Shown here piece after piece: positions 53,601-63,999 of a stretch of 64,000 nucleotides of DNA (position 1 is its first letter; each line of letters opens with the position of its first letter). A program made the position numbers and the translations under genes. This DNA comes from Mesorhizobium muleiense (GTDB taxonomy: Bacteria > Pseudomonadota > Alphaproteobacteria > Rhizobiales > Rhizobiaceae). Below the pieces are notes generated by a model. The model was not told where the DNA came from, searched no databases, and saw only the letters and a program-made list of their open reading frames with translations. The stretch is taken from positions 1 to 64,000 of the forward strand of contig NZ_FNEE01000004.1 in the NCBI RefSeq assembly GCF_900099905.1. Reading direction: 5' to 3'.

Positions 53601-54112
53601 TGCGGGGGCTGGCGCTGCACAAATTGCTGCAGATGCTGCCCGGTATTGCCGAGACCGAACGCCGCGATGCTGCGGAGCGCTACCTCAAGCGCGCTGGCGC
53701 GCAATGGCCTGAAACCGAGCGCGACAAGGCCTTGGCTTCAGTGGCGGCGATCCTTGCCGACAGCCGCTTCGATCAGCTGTTTGCGCCGAATTCACGCGCT
53801 GAGGTCGCGGTCATGGGCAGCCTGGAGGTCAAGGGCAAGCTGCGCTCGATCTCCGGCAAGATCGACCGGCTGGCGGTCACATCAGGCAGGGTGTCGATCG
53901 TCGACTACAAGACCAACCGGCCGGCGCCTGCAGCGCTGGCGGACGTTCCACCGGCCTATGTCTTGCAACTCGCGCTCTATCGCGCACTGCTCCAGCCGCT
54001 TTATCCCGGGCATGAGGTCTCGGCGGCGCTGCTGTTCACTGAAGCGCCGCGATTGATCGAGCTGCCGCCGGCGGCGATGGACGACGCCCTTGCCCGACTC
54101 ACGGGAGCGTGA
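50603..54112 (+). CDS. addA: AddA, helicase-nuclease subunit of the AddAB recombination complex
   Basis: This 1169-residue UvrD-like helicase has [12 protein letters not shown] (Walker A, about residues 28-39), [13 protein letters not shown] (Walker B), [28 protein letters not shown] and [13 protein letters not shown], and a C-terminal nuclease motif [11 protein letters not shown]. It processes double-strand breaks with AddB for RecA loading. The ATG at 50603 is preceded by GGGAGG. A longer reading from 49976 is the shadow of addB. Confidence 0.96.
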   Translation: MKKAYPIPTDTAVSQASASDPQNSAWVSANAGSGKTHVLAQRVIRLLLRGTDPSKILCLTYTRAAAANMSNRVFSTLSEWTALGDAELATRIEALDGRQPNREAMRRARRLFAEALETPGGLKIQTIHAFCESVLHQFPLEANIPAHFEMLDPQMEASLFAAARRDMISGTAAGDAELAEAFATILERGGEHGLDALLAEIVRKREGLRAFISAAGGGGFQALFDEFRFRAGQTADGLAASVWPLPGFLPDYFITFARAAEAADARTVLNNVLPYARLAFAEDDPVRRLHLLAKAFLRGDGEPYEPAMFKKALLDRLPDLAERYLSAVDAILEISDRLALFRMMEGTCAALTIADWLIARYEHLKRARGFLDFNDLITRTVNLLARPDAGPWVQYKLDQGIDHILLDEAQDTSPDQWEVVKRLAEEFFAGLGARDNVHRTVFAVGDEKQSIYSFQGAAPDSFADSRLLFSAKVRDAKAAFADLKLTWSFRSTEDVLAAVDRVFADPLVRRGISHDPDPLTHKAIRSDAPGYVEVWPSIGADVVDEPDDWTQAVDHAHAPAVRIAENVAATIAGWIGAGEIIEGRGKKLQPGDVLVLVRKRDRFVHALTRALKRRDIPVAGADRLSLPGHIAVKDLIALGHFLVQPEDDLSLAAVLRSPIFDVSEETLFALAGERPSGLSLIASLRQQAGESAALAAIAAQLDTWSDEAAFRPVFEFYAGALARDGLRKKMVARLGPEAGDILDEFLSFCLAEERTGLPGLESFLSTLENAGPEIKREMDQTRDEVRVMTVHAAKGLEAPVVFLADGGSAPFSDQHLPRLMPFDGSGQHWDGKGYLWRSAGDVANGFSRAASVRARELADDEYRRLLYVGMTRAEDRLIVCGYHGKRVPNAGTWHSIVSRALVGAPESIERQHPATGETVHRFHVTKLPPVAQAAAEAARQAQQFEPLPKSLFQPLPPFEDLPRPLSPSGASALIDEARQAVVDTGSPVLDTEAEPGFAVMRGLALHKLLQMLPGIAETERRDAAERYLKRAGAQWPETERDKALASVAAILADSRFDQLFAPNSRAEVAVMGSLEVKGKLRSISGKIDRLAVTSGRVSIVDYKTNRPAPAALADVPPAYVLQLALYRALLQPLYPGHEVSAALLFTEAPRLIELPPAAMDDALARLTGA

Positions 54113-54186
54113 CACAACAGCTGCTTGAAGAAGGGCGCGATCACCACCACATTTGGTGCGACAATAACTCTCGAAAGGATTTTCGC

Positions 54187-54510
54187 ATGGCCACCGTCAA
54201 GGTCGACAAGAGCAATTTCCAGACCGATGTGCTTGACGCCAAGGAACCGGTCGTCGTCGATTTCTGGGCGGAATGGTGCGGCCCGTGCAAGATGATCGCG
54301 CCGGCGCTGGAAGACATCGCCATCGAACTCGGCGGCAAGGTCAAGATCGCCAAGCTCAACATCGACGAGAATCCCGAGCTGGCCGCGCAGTTCGGCGTGC
54401 GCTCGATCCCGACGCTGATGATCTTCAAGGGCGGCGAAATGGCCGACATGAAGGTCGGCGCCGCGCCGAAGACGGCGCTGTCGCACTGGATCAACGGCAA
54501 TCTCGCCTGA
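54187..54510 (+). CDS. trxA: Thioredoxin
   Basis: A 107-residue thioredoxin with the active site [10 protein letters not shown] and the conserved cis-Pro in [18 protein letters not shown] lies about 8 nt before the ATG at 54187; an upstream in-frame ATG at 54109 overlaps addA and has no family similarity. A terminator follows directly. Confidence 0.97.
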   Translation: MATVKVDKSNFQTDVLDAKEPVVVDFWAEWCGPCKMIAPALEDIAIELGGKVKIAKLNIDENPELAAQFGVRSIPTLMIFKGGEMADMKVGAAPKTALSHWINGNLA

Positions 54511-54530
54511 TCCGGCGGAAATCCGCAGAC

Positions 54531-54558
54531 AAGCCCGGCCCTCGCGCCGGGCTTTTTG
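54531..54558 (+). terminator. Intrinsic terminator of trxA
   Basis: AGCCCGGC (54532-54539) pairs with GCCGGGCT (54546-54553), followed by five T. Confidence 0.88.
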
Positions 54559-54724
54559 CTGCGTCATCTAATGTGCCGCGCCTCCCCCTGGACGCGCGAA
54601 GGACGCTGCAGCACTTGATCTGACCGAAGATCGATTCGGATTTTCTGGGTCATGCGGCTGGTCCGCCGTGGCACTCGCCACTTGCCGGCCCATGTTCTTG
54701 TCTGGCTTAAAGCAGGAGAACGAC

Positions 54725-55006
54725 ATGACCGGATCCGCCAAGGCCACCGTCTTCATCGACAATGAGCGCGTCATCGTCACCGAATACCGCTTCGCGCCGG
54801 GCGACAATACCGGCTGGCACCGCCATGGCCATGATTATGTCGTCGTGCCGCTGATGGACGGCAAGCTCAAGCTCCTGACCAAGGACGGCGAATCCTTCGC
54901 CGAAATGAAGAAGGGGGCGCCCTATTTCCGCAAGGAGGGCGTGGAGCATGACGTCATCAATGCCAATGAGGGCGAGTATGCCTTCATCGAGATTGAGCTG
55001 AAGTAG
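54725..55006 (+). CDS. Small cupin-domain protein
   Basis: A 93-residue single cupin with the metal-binding segment GWHRHGHDYVVVP and KLKLLTKDGES. It may be a small sugar or amine-related cupin; no pathway partners are adjacent. The ATG at 54725 is favoured over an upstream one at 54668. Confidence 0.82.
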   Translation: MTGSAKATVFIDNERVIVTEYRFAPGDNTGWHRHGHDYVVVPLMDGKLKLLTKDGESFAEMKKGAPYFRKEGVEHDVINANEGEYAFIEIELK

Positions 55007-55044
55007 TCCCCACCGAGGGCGTCTCCGCCATAGGCGTGAGGCGA

Positions 55045-55464
55045 TCACCAATCCGCGATACGATCGCCTCCGACGAACTGCGCACTTTTCTTTGTGTACT
55101 CAAACAGTTCTATCTTCACGTTGTTAGGATCGCGAATCCACGCCTGGTAGGTATCATCGCATGCGTGTTTCTTTGACGTGACTTCAACGCCTTTCGCTCT
55201 TACGTGGGCGATCGCGGCGTCAAGGTTTTCCACTTCAAGGCAGAAGTGGTTGATCTGGTTCAGGTCGCTATAGCTGGCCCCGTCTTTCCGGAACACCTCG
55301 ACGTGGCTGCGGCTGCCGCAATTGAGGTAGAAACCGAAAATCTTGCCGTCGCGCAGGAAGTTGAACTGGGTGTCCATGCCGAGGACGTCCCGATAGAAGC
55401 TTCGCGTCACTTCGAGATCATCTGCGAAGATGCAAACGTGAGCGAGCTGTTTTACCTTGATCAT
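55045..55464 (-). CDS. VOC (glyoxalase/bleomycin-resistance superfamily) protein
   Basis: A 139-residue VOC-fold protein with two beta-alpha-beta-beta-beta modules: N-terminal LAHVCIFADDLEVTRSFYRDVLGM and second NQINHFCLEVENLDAAIAHVRAKG. Metal ligands would be His9, Glu56, His73 and Glu119. Substrate unknown. It is convergent with the cupin gene. Confidence 0.85.
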   Translation of the reverse strand: MIKVKQLAHVCIFADDLEVTRSFYRDVLGMDTQFNFLRDGKIFGFYLNCGSRSHVEVFRKDGASYSDLNQINHFCLEVENLDAAIAHVRAKGVEVTSKKHACDDTYQAWIRDPNNVKIELFEYTKKSAQFVGGDRIADW

Positions 55465-55523
55465 GACTGGCGCCTCGTGGTGATTTGACGAAGTCCGTCA
55501 TCATGGCCTGGTGAACCGGCGCC

Positions 55524-56849
55524 TCAAACCGGCGGCGTGCCGTTTTCGGCCAGCACCGCGCCGGCCAGATAGAGCGAGCCGCTGATCAGGATGCGCGGCG
55601 GCGGTCCGTCCCACGTGTCGCGCAGCAGCATCAGCGCATTGGCGACGGAGCTCACCGGTTCGGCCGACAGGCCGGCTTCGACGGCGCGGATCGCCAGTTC
55701 GTCATTCGGCACACTGGCCTCGCTGAGGCTCACCGGCACCGTGTAGACATGCCGCACCAGGCCCTTGAAGGCGCGGAAATAGCCGCTCTGGTCCTTGGTG
55801 TTGATCATGCCGCAAATCAAGAACAGCGGCCGCGGGTTTTTTTCCTCCTGCTCGGCCAATGCCTCGGCGACGACCACGCCGGCGCCGGGATTGTGGCCGC
55901 CGTCGAGCCAGATGTCGACGCCCTTTGGCGCCAGTTCCGTCAGCCTGCCTTGCGGCAATTTCTGCATCCGCCCCGGCCAGGTGACATTGGCCATCGCCTT
56001 GTCGGCGACGCGATGGCTGATCTCGAAACCTGCCGACTTGACCGCCGCAATCGCCGCCGCCGCATTGGCGAACTGGTGGCGCCCTGGCAGCCGCGGTGGC
56101 GACAGGTCCATCAGCCCGTCTTCGTCCTGATAGACCATCCGGCCGTTTTCCTCGAAGGCGAGGAAATCCTGGCCATAGACGAAGGCGGGACAGTCGAGCC
56201 GCTCGGCGGTTTCGATAAGCACCTGAAGCGCCGTTTCGCTTTCCTGCGCGCCGATGACCACCGGGCAACCGCTCTTGATGATGCCGGCCTTTTCGGCTGC
56301 GATCAGTTCGACACGGTCGCCGAGAAAGGATTCGTGATCGAGCGAGACCGGCATGATCACCGACACCGCCGGCTCGGTGACGACATTGGTGGCATCAAAG
56401 CGGCCGCCAAGGCCGACCTCGATGATGACGGCATCTGCCGGATGTTCGGAAAACAGCAGGAAGGTGACGGCGGTGAGGATCTCGAAGACGGTGATCTTCT
56501 GGCCTTCATTGGCCTTGGCGACGCGGGCGATGGCATCGGCGAAGACCTCGTCCTCGACCAGCCTGCCGCCGCCATCGGCGGCCAGCCGATAGCGCTCATG
56601 CCAGTTCACCAGATGTGGCGATGTGTGGACATGGACGCGGTGGCCGGCCGCTTCGAGTAGCGCCCGCGAAAACGCGGCGCAGGAGCCCTTGCCGTTGGTG
56701 CCGGCGATGTGGATGACCGGCGGCAGATGGTCCTGCGGATTGCCAAGCCGCTCCAGCAGCCGCGAAATGCGGTCGAGCGAAAGATCGAAGCCCTTCGGAT
56801 GAAGCGACATCAGGCTTTCGATTTCGCGGTCGGCGGCAAGCGTGCTCAT
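55524..56849 (-). CDS. folC: Bifunctional folylpolyglutamate / dihydrofolate synthase FolC
   Basis: This 441-residue Mur-ligase-fold enzyme adds glutamate to dihydropteroate or folate. P-loop HIAGTNGKGSCAAF (about residues 47-60), TSPHLVNWHERY and LDGGHNPGAG match the family. It is the last gene of the trpF-trpB-trpA-accD-folC run on the minus strand; a repeat separates it from accD. Confidence 0.96.
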   Translation of the reverse strand: MSTLAADREIESLMSLHPKGFDLSLDRISRLLERLGNPQDHLPPVIHIAGTNGKGSCAAFSRALLEAAGHRVHVHTSPHLVNWHERYRLAADGGGRLVEDEVFADAIARVAKANEGQKITVFEILTAVTFLLFSEHPADAVIIEVGLGGRFDATNVVTEPAVSVIMPVSLDHESFLGDRVELIAAEKAGIIKSGCPVVIGAQESETALQVLIETAERLDCPAFVYGQDFLAFEENGRMVYQDEDGLMDLSPPRLPGRHQFANAAAAIAAVKSAGFEISHRVADKAMANVTWPGRMQKLPQGRLTELAPKGVDIWLDGGHNPGAGVVVAEALAEQEEKNPRPLFLICGMINTKDQSGYFRAFKGLVRHVYTVPVSLSEASVPNDELAIRAVEAGLSAEPVSSVANALMLLRDTWDGPPPRILISGSLYLAGAVLAENGTPPV

Positions 56850-56862
56850 GGGAGAATCCTAG

Positions 56863-56910
56863 CGCATGACCCCGAAAAATCGAAATCGATTCTCGGAAAG
56901 GAATCATGCG
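56863..56910. repeat. Dispersed palindromic repeat (folC-accD gap)
   Basis: CGCATGAC (56863-56870) faces ATCATGCG (56903-56910) around a diverged CCCGAAAAATCGAAATCGATTC core. A member of the same family as the copies at 39417-39520. Confidence 0.75.
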
Positions 56911-56975
56911 TGAAATCAAGATGCTACAGCGCCACAGATGGCGCGCAATCGCAGTTCGCGACGACGGATGTCGCG

Positions 56976-57902
56976 TCAGGCTTGCGGGCGTGCTTCCGCC
57001 GGGACCGCCACCGGCGGCAGGATTTCCAGTTCCAGCGGCTTTTCTTCTTCCGGCAGCTTGAGCAGCATTTTCAGGAGCCGTGCGATCGTCTGGCGCATCT
57101 CCAGCCGCGACACCACCATGTCGACCATGCCGTGCTCCATCAGATACTCGGAGCGCTGGAAGCCGTCGGGCAGCTTTTCCCTGATCGTCTGCTCGATGAC
57201 GCGCGGCCCGGCAAAGCCGATCAGCGCGCCGGGCTCGGCGATGTGCACGTCACCCAGCATGGCGTAGGAGGCAGTGACGCCGCCGGTAGTCGGGTTGGTC
57301 AGGACGACGATATAGGGAAGACCGGCTTCCTTCAGCCGATCGACGCCGATCGTGGTTCTCGGCAATTGCATGAGCGACAGGATGCCCTCCTGCATGCGGG
57401 CGCCGCCGGAGGCCGCGAACAGGATCAGCGGCCGCTTGCGTTGCACTGCGACCTCGAAGCCACGAACGATGGCGTCGCCGGCGGCCATGCCGAGCGAGCC
57501 GCCCATGAAGGCGAAGTCCTGCACGGTCACCACCACCGGCAGGCCTTCGACGGTGCCCAGCGCATTGATGATCGCGTCCTCCAGCCCGGTCTTGGCCTTG
57601 GCGTCCTTCAGCCGGTCGGTGTAGCGCTTCTCGTCGCGGAATTTCAGCGGATCCTGCACCACCTTGGGGTTTTCGAGCATCTCGTACTTGCCGTCGTCCA
57701 TGAAGAATCTCAGCCGCTCCCTGGCCGAGATCTTCATGTGATGGCCGGAGGACGGGATGACGAACTGGTTCTGCTCCAGATCCTTGTGGAAGATCATCTC
57801 GCCGGTCTCCGGATCCTTGATCCAGAGGTTTTCAGGCATGTCGGTGCGCCGGCCGAGCATCGAATTGATCTTCGGTCGAACGTAGTTGGTGATCCAGTTC
57901 AT
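56976..57902 (-). CDS. accD: Acetyl-CoA carboxylase carboxyltransferase subunit beta, zinc-ribbon cysteines lost
   Basis: This 308-residue beta subunit forms the carboxyltransferase with AccA and makes malonyl-CoA. The carboxyl-CoA-binding [10 protein letters not shown] and [35 protein letters not shown] blocks are present. In E. coli AccD four cysteines bind zinc near the N-terminus; here the aligned positions are Asp30, Thr33, Ile49 and Ser52 ([19 protein letters not shown]). The zinc ribbon therefore cannot be formed. A palindromic repeat separates accD from trpA upstream. Confidence 0.95.
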   Translation of the reverse strand: MNWITNYVRPKINSMLGRRTDMPENLWIKDPETGEMIFHKDLEQNQFVIPSSGHHMKISARERLRFFMDDGKYEMLENPKVVQDPLKFRDEKRYTDRLKDAKAKTGLEDAIINALGTVEGLPVVVTVQDFAFMGGSLGMAAGDAIVRGFEVAVQRKRPLILFAASGGARMQEGILSLMQLPRTTIGVDRLKEAGLPYIVVLTNPTTGGVTASYAMLGDVHIAEPGALIGFAGPRVIEQTIREKLPDGFQRSEYLMEHGMVDMVVSRLEMRQTIARLLKMLLKLPEEEKPLELEILPPVAVPAEARPQA

Positions 57903-57932
57903 CGCTTCGGCTCCTGTCCTGACGAAGAGTTA

Positions 57933-57981
57933 GACCATGATCCCGAAAAGTGGAAACCGGTTTTCGGTGGAGATCATGGTC
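57933..57981. repeat. Dispersed palindromic repeat (accD-trpA gap)
   Basis: GACCATGATC (57933-57942) and GATCATGGTC (57972-57981) are perfect arms; the core is CCGAAAAGTGGAAACCGG. It lies 16 bp before the trpA stop. Confidence 0.88.
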
Positions 57982-57997
57982 AACCAGAAGATCAAGA

Positions 57998-58837
57998 CTA
58001 TTCGGCGGCAGCAAGGCGGGCCGCGCGCACGCCTTGCGAAAGCCCGCTGACCAGCGTGGCGACCGCCTCGGCCGGGTCGGCGGTCTTTTCGCCCTTCGGC
58101 CCCAGAACATTGGCGACCGCATTGACGATCGCAGTGCCGACGACGACGCCGTCGGCCGACGCTCCGATGATGCGCGCCTGCTCGGCGGTCTTGACGCCGA
58201 AGCCGACGCAGACCGGCAGGTCGGTATGGCCCTTGATGCGCCCGACCGCCGCCGCCACCTTGCCGGTGTCGGCAAGCGCCGAGCCGGTGATGCCGGTCAT
58301 CGACACGTAATAGACGAAGCCGGAGGTGTTCTGCAGCACCTTGGGCAGGCGCTTGTCGTCGGTGGTCGGCGTCGCCAGCCGGATGAAATTGATGCCGGCC
58401 CTCAGCGCTGGAATGCAAAGCTCCTCATCCATTTCCGGCGGCAGGTCGACGACGATCAGCCCGTCTATGCCGCTGGCCAGCGCATCCCCGAGGAAGCGGT
58501 CGACGCCGTGGATGTAGATCGGATTGTAGTAGCCCATCAAAACGATCGGCGTTTCATTGTCGGTGGCACGGAATTCCGAAGCCATCTTCAGCGTCTTGAC
58601 CAGCGTCTGCCCGCCTTTCAGCGCGCGCAGGCCGGCCGCCTGGATCGCCGGGCCGTCGGCCATCGGATCGGAAAACGGCATGCCGAGCTCGATGATGTCG
58701 CTGCCGGCGCCGGGCAGCGCCTTCATGATCGACAGGGAGGTGTCGTAGTCCGGGTCGCCGCCCATGAAATAGGTGACGAGTGCCGGGCGCCCTTCGGCCT
58801 TCAGTTTGGCCATACGGCGGTCGATGCGGGTGGTCAT
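57998..58837 (-). CDS. trpA: Tryptophan synthase alpha subunit TrpA
   Basis: This 279-residue TIM barrel splits indole-glycerol phosphate to indole. Key blocks are [19 protein letters not shown] (with catalytic Glu) and [14 protein letters not shown]. The ATG at 58837 gives [20 protein letters not shown]; it lies 2 bp after trpB. Normal length. Confidence 0.97.
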   Translation of the reverse strand: MTTRIDRRMAKLKAEGRPALVTYFMGGDPDYDTSLSIMKALPGAGSDIIELGMPFSDPMADGPAIQAAGLRALKGGQTLVKTLKMASEFRATDNETPIVLMGYYNPIYIHGVDRFLGDALASGIDGLIVVDLPPEMDEELCIPALRAGINFIRLATPTTDDKRLPKVLQNTSGFVYYVSMTGITGSALADTGKVAAAVGRIKGHTDLPVCVGFGVKTAEQARIIGASADGVVVGTAIVNAVANVLGPKGEKTADPAEAVATLVSGLSQGVRAARLAAAE

Positions 58838-58839
58838 GA

Positions 58840-60090
<1,251 letters not shown>

Positions 60091-60123
60091 CGCCGATCTC
60101 CTAGCTTGTGGTTTGAAGCACGG

Positions 60124-60783
60124 TCAGGCGGCGCGGCTGTCGCGTGCTGCCTTGACGGCCCGGAAAAACTGTTCGATCAGCGCCGGATCCTTGACGCCCG
60201 GCGCGCTTTCCACGCCTGAGGAAATGTCTAGTCCGGGCGGGTTGGCAAGCCGAAAGGCATCGCCGATGTTGGCGGCGTTGAGCCCACCGGAAAGCATGTA
60301 ATCGACGCCTGCGTCAAGGCCGGCCAGAATGCGCCAGTCGAAAGCAATGCCGTTGCCGCCCGGCAATTGCGAACCCTTCGGCGGCTTGGCGTCGAACAGG
60401 AAACGGTCGGCAATGCCGACGAAGGGTCTTATCCGCTCCAGGTCGGCAGCCTCGCTGACCGGCAGCGCCTTCATCGTCGGCAGGCCATAGCGGGCCTTGA
60501 TCTCGGCCACCCGCTCCGGCGTTTCCGAGCCATGCAGCTGCAGCATGTCGGGCTGCATTTTTTCGACGATTTCATCCAGAAACGCATCGCCGGCGTCGAC
60601 CGTCACGGCAACCGCCTTGGCCTTGCCGATTGCCGCTTCGCGCAAGCGGCCGGCTTCCGCCGGCTCGACATAGCGCGGGCTTTTGGCAAAGAAAATAAAG
60701 CCGACATGGCTGGCGCCGCCGGCCAATGCCGCGGCCAATGCCTTGTCGGTCTTCAGTCCGCATATCTTGATGTCGAGCGCCAT
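60124..60783 (-). CDS. trpF: Phosphoribosylanthranilate isomerase TrpF
   Basis: This 219-residue TIM barrel isomerises PRA to CdRP. The family KICGLK motif (residues 5-10) with the catalytic Cys, LQLHGSET and MLSGGLNAANI are all present. ATG 60783 is chosen; open reading to 60864 adds 27 residues with no homology. Confidence 0.95.
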   Translation of the reverse strand: MALDIKICGLKTDKALAAALAGGASHVGFIFFAKSPRYVEPAEAGRLREAAIGKAKAVAVTVDAGDAFLDEIVEKMQPDMLQLHGSETPERVAEIKARYGLPTMKALPVSEAADLERIRPFVGIADRFLFDAKPPKGSQLPGGNGIAFDWRILAGLDAGVDYMLSGGLNAANIGDAFRLANPPGLDISSGVESAPGVKDPALIEQFFRAVKAARDSRAA

Positions 60784-60923
60784 GACGCGGGGATTGGCAC
60801 GAAACGGCAAAAGAGTCGAGAAAAAGCGCATGTTTGCCACCGGCGCGGAACGCGCTACCTTCATAAGACAAGAGAGCGGAACGGGCTACTTACTTCAGAT
60901 AATACAGGCGGGAGCAAACAAGC

Positions 60924-61142
60924 ATGGCAGACGATACCGTCGCCCAACTCAGGCAAAAAGTCGCCCAGGCTCGAGAGGTCATCGCCCATCTGATGGACAA
61001 GGCCGCCTTCAACGGCGCCGAGGCACACCGCGCGCTCGACTATTTCGGCAGCAACGCCTTCAAGAAGGACTTCCTGCCATGGCCGCGCCATACCGACGAG
61101 GGCTTGAGGCCGGAGGAGTTGAATGCGGCGAATGACGACTGA
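60924..61142 (+). CDS. Small conserved-looking hypothetical protein
   Basis: A 72-residue ORF with acidic and helical character (AQLRQKVAQAREVIAHLM) and FGSNAFKKDFLPWPRHTDEG at the C-terminus. It is divergent from trpF, and a GGAG site sits 11-14 nt upstream (GGGAGCAAAC), which is a reasonable start. No family is recognised. The heptamer repeat follows just past its stop. Confidence 0.6.
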   Translation: MADDTVAQLRQKVAQAREVIAHLMDKAAFNGAEAHRALDYFGSNAFKKDFLPWPRHTDEGLRPEELNAANDD

Positions 61143-61157
61143 GCGGCAGTGCAGGAG

Positions 61158-61242
61158 TAGTGAATAGTGAATAGTGAATAGTGAATAGTGAATAGTGAAG
61201 GAGGCGTCACTACTCACTACCATTCACCATTCACTATTCACA
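61158..61242. repeat. Heptamer tandem repeat with inverted partner
   Basis: TAGTGAA is repeated six times exactly (61158-61199). The following stretch has degenerate TTCACTA/ATTCAC units in reverse complement (61206-61242), so the whole can fold as a long imperfect hairpin. It shares CTACTCACTA with the repeat beside chvG and looks like a variable-number site. Confidence 0.88.
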
Positions 61243-61285
61243 GAGGGGGGCGGGGCGAAGGATCGCTACAGTTTTATTCCGCATC

Positions 61286-62044
61286 CTATTCGAACATGAT
61301 CGCTTGCAGCGCGCCACCATTGCGCTTGAGCCAGTCCTTGCAGCGCTCGGTGTCGGGGCAGAGCTGCTCGCACAATTTCCAGAATTTCGGGCCGTGGTTC
61401 ATCTCCTTGAGATGCGCCACCTCATGCGCGACGAGGTAGTTTATGACCGGTCGCGGCGCCATCATGATCCGCCAGGAGAACGACAGGTTGCCGTCCGACG
61501 TGCATGACCCCCAGCGGCTCGACGTGTCCTTGAAGCGGATTGCCTTGGCGCGCTTGCCGATCGTCCCGGTGTGCCTGACCACCAACCGCTCGATCTCGCG
61601 CTTGGCCTCGCGCTTGAGGAAATCGGCGATGCGGCGCGGCAGGTGCACGCGCTCGCCATGCACGATCATCAGCGGACCGCGTTCGTCGCACGACAGCGTG
61701 ACGGTACCGCGTTTCGAGGGCTCATGAACGATGCGATGCGGCACGCCGCGCACCGGTATTTTGATGCCGGGCCGCACCTGCGGCCGGTTGGGCACCTTGG
61801 CCAGCCGCTGCTCCAGCCAGTCCTGATGGCGGTCAAGGAATTTTTCCACCTCGCCTCGCCGCAGGCCCGGTGGCACGGTGATGCGCAGGCCCCGGCCACC
61901 GGAATCGATGCGCAGTGTCAATCGCCGCGCCCGGTCGCTCTCGACGATCTTGAGCGGCAGCGTGCGGCCGGCAACACAATGCTCCCGCTCCACGACGGGG
62001 GCGGGCCTGGGTTTGGTCAGGTTGCGGAAGAAGCCGAATGACAT
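61286..62044 (-). CDS. YgjP-like (DUF45) metallopeptidase family protein
   Basis: This 252-residue protein of the YgjP/DUF45 family has zinc-binding HEVAHLKEMNH at about residues 209-219 and the family blocks RWGSCTSDGNLSFSWRI and FWKLCEQLCPD. It is probably a cytosolic zinc metalloprotease; substrates unknown. Confidence 0.88.
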   Translation of the reverse strand: MSFGFFRNLTKPRPAPVVEREHCVAGRTLPLKIVESDRARRLTLRIDSGGRGLRITVPPGLRRGEVEKFLDRHQDWLEQRLAKVPNRPQVRPGIKIPVRGVPHRIVHEPSKRGTVTLSCDERGPLMIVHGERVHLPRRIADFLKREAKREIERLVVRHTGTIGKRAKAIRFKDTSSRWGSCTSDGNLSFSWRIMMAPRPVINYLVAHEVAHLKEMNHGPKFWKLCEQLCPDTERCKDWLKRNGGALQAIMFE

Positions 62045-62081
62045 GGCCGGAACGATACGTGATTCGAGGAAAACGAATAGA

Positions 62082-62118
62082 ACAAAAAAGAAACGGCGCC
62101 GCTGACGCGACGCCGTTT
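62082..62118 (-). terminator. Intrinsic terminator after the DUF2852 gene
   Basis: On the minus strand AAACGGCG pairs with CGCCGTTT around a 12-nt loop (62091-62118), followed by CTTTTTTG. The opposite strand also has a T run, so it may act both ways. Confidence 0.8.
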
Positions 62119-62148
62119 TTGATTATTATTTATGTCGAGGCAAGTGAC

Positions 62149-62619
62149 TTACTCGTCAAGCAGGCCTGGCGTGGATTTGCCACCGCCGGTTGTGGGTCCG
62201 CCGGTTGTGGGTGACGTCGACTTGTTGCGGTTCGCCATGAAGCGGTCGAACTCTTCCTGGTCCTTGGCGCGACGCAATTCCCTGGCGTATTCGTCGAACT
62301 CGCTCAGCATCTCGTCGAGCTTGCGGCGCTCTTCATTGAGCCGCTCGAGTTCTTTTTCGCGCCAGTCGTCGAAAGCGACGTTGCCGGTGCGGGCAGAGCC
62401 GTGGCCCCAGCGCGCCGCTTTGTCGGAACCGCGGCGGCAGCCGGCGAAGATGCCGTCGGTCGCGCGGTTGACGTCGCGCTTGAAGCCGTCAAGCCGGTCG
62501 CCCCAGATGATGTAGGCGAGCATGGCGAGGCCGAGCGGCCAGAACACCATAAAACCGATCACCATCAGAGCGATGGTCGCCGGCGTCCAGGCCGGACGGA
62601 TCAATGCAGATGTGTTCAT
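62149..62619 (-). CDS. DUF2852 membrane protein
   Basis: A 156-residue protein with one or two N-terminal membrane helices (about residues 12-40, with TPATIALMVIGFMVFWPLGL) and a charged coiled-coil-like region at 85-130 (WREKELERLNEERRKLDEML), then a Gly/Thr-rich tail. DUF2852 is an alphaproteobacterial family of unknown role. Confidence 0.85.
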   Translation of the reverse strand: MNTSALIRPAWTPATIALMVIGFMVFWPLGLAMLAYIIWGDRLDGFKRDVNRATDGIFAGCRRGSDKAARWGHGSARTGNVAFDDWREKELERLNEERRKLDEMLSEFDEYARELRRAKDQEEFDRFMANRNKSTSPTTGGPTTGGGKSTPGLLDE

Positions 62620-62736
62620 TTTCTCCCAATCCTTCAGTTGGAGACAGCCAATCCCGGCTGCGTGGAATCGAAATGGGATGAGAAAAACGGCGATTCAAGA
62701 CAGTGTCGGCCAAAACCGGACAAGCGTTTGAAATGA

Positions 62737-63879
62737 TTATCGCTTTTTGAGCGTTTCAAGGAAAAGGACGACCAGGCCCGCAATCAGCCCCCAGAACGCC
62801 GCACCGACGCCGAACAGCGTCAGCCCCGAGGCGGTGACGGCAAAGGTGACGGTAGCGGCCATGCGTTCGCCGTCTTCCTTCAAGGCGATCGACAGCGCGT
62901 TGGCGAGCGGCGCCATCAGCGCCAGTCCAGCGACAAGCACGATCAGGCTCTGCGGCAGCACGGCAAAGATCGCCACCAGCGAGGCGCCGAAAATGGCGAA
63001 GACGAGGTAGGCAAGCGCGTAGAAGGGACCGGTCTTCCAGCGCTCGCCCGGATCGGGATGCACGTCGGGGCCGGTGCAGATCGCCGCCGAGATCGCCGCC
63101 AGATTGGTGGTCGAGGCCCCGAATGGTGCCGACAGCAGTGAAAGCAGGCCGGTGACGCCGATCAGCGGGCCGGGTTCCGGGTGGTAGCCCGCCGCCCTCA
63201 GCACGGCGAGGCCGGACAGGTTCTGCGAGGCCATGGTGACGAGATAAAGCGGCAGCGCCAGGCCGATGATCGCCGTGACGGTGAACTGCGGCGCAATCAG
63301 CGTCAATGTCGAAAGTTCCGGGGTCGGCAGACCACCGACCCGGCCGGTGAGGAACGCGGCAGCGCCGCCGCCGATCAGCACCGCCAGCACCGAGAGCGCC
63401 GGATTGAACAGGCGGATGACAAAGAAGGCGGCGATCAGCGGCAGGATCAACCACGGGTCGACGGGAATCGCCTTCACCGCATTGATGGCGAAGGTGACAA
63501 CGATGCCGGCGAGCATCCCCGACGCGACCGAGGCCGGTATCCTGGCGATCAGCTTGGTCAAGGGCCTGAACAGGCCGGTGGCAATCAGCAAAATCCCGGT
63601 GACGATGAAGGCGCCGACGGCCTCGTTGATCGAAAAGCCGCTCGATGCCGCGATCAGCGCCACCCCCGGCGTCGACCATGCGGCGATGACCGGCATCCTG
63701 GTGCGCCACGACAGCCACAGGCTCTCGATCGCCATCGCGAGGCAGATCGCCATCACCCAGCTCGCGGTTTCGACTTGCGTCGCGCCGACTGCCTTGGCGG
63801 CGGCGATGACGATGGCCAACGTGCCGCCGAAGCCGACAATCGCGGCAACGAAGGCGGATACCGGAATGGAAATGCGCAT
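62737..63879 (-). CDS. benE: BenE-family benzoate/H+ symporter-like permease
   Basis: A 380-residue inner-membrane protein of the BenE family with about 11-12 hydrophobic segments, including the GGLPTPELSTLTLIAPQFT region and APFGASTTNLAAISAAICTG, typical for the family. No aromatic degradation genes are adjacent, so transport of benzoate is only by homology. It ends 3 bp downstream of the partial hydrolase gene. Confidence 0.9.
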   Translation of the reverse strand: MRISIPVSAFVAAIVGFGGTLAIVIAAAKAVGATQVETASWVMAICLAMAIESLWLSWRTRMPVIAAWSTPGVALIAASSGFSINEAVGAFIVTGILLIATGLFRPLTKLIARIPASVASGMLAGIVVTFAINAVKAIPVDPWLILPLIAAFFVIRLFNPALSVLAVLIGGGAAAFLTGRVGGLPTPELSTLTLIAPQFTVTAIIGLALPLYLVTMASQNLSGLAVLRAAGYHPEPGPLIGVTGLLSLLSAPFGASTTNLAAISAAICTGPDVHPDPGERWKTGPFYALAYLVFAIFGASLVAIFAVLPQSLIVLVAGLALMAPLANALSIALKEDGERMAATVTFAVTASGLTLFGVGAAFWGLIAGLVVLFLETLKKR

Positions 63880-63882
63880 GTC

Positions 63883-63999
63883 CTAGCCTGCCTGCCGCAC
63901 GATGGCATCGACCGCCCGCACCAGCATGTCGAGATCCTGAGGCCGCGACAGGCGATGGTCGCCGTCGGGGATCAGCGACAGCGTGACGTCGTCGGCCGG
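63883..63999 (-). CDS. Alpha/beta hydrolase, C-terminal fragment (cut by window edge)
   Basis: The last 38 residues of a minus-strand protein are visible, ending with VTLSLIPDGDHRLSRPQDLD; the GDHR histidine is the likely catalytic base of an alpha/beta hydrolase. It precedes benE by 3 bp in the same orientation, so they probably form one transcript. The rest is beyond the right edge. Confidence 0.7.
   Translation of the reverse strand, partial: PADDVTLSLIPDGDHRLSRPQDLDMLVRAVDAIVRQAG

Noticed and set aside
51995..53704. 569-residue minus-strand frame opposite addA
   Set aside because: Shadow frame; His/Gln/Arg/Gly composition.
61158..61242. Heptamer repeats considered as an origin-type iteron cluster
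   Set aside because: No replication gene or AT-rich unwinding region is near, and a similar element lies beside chvG.
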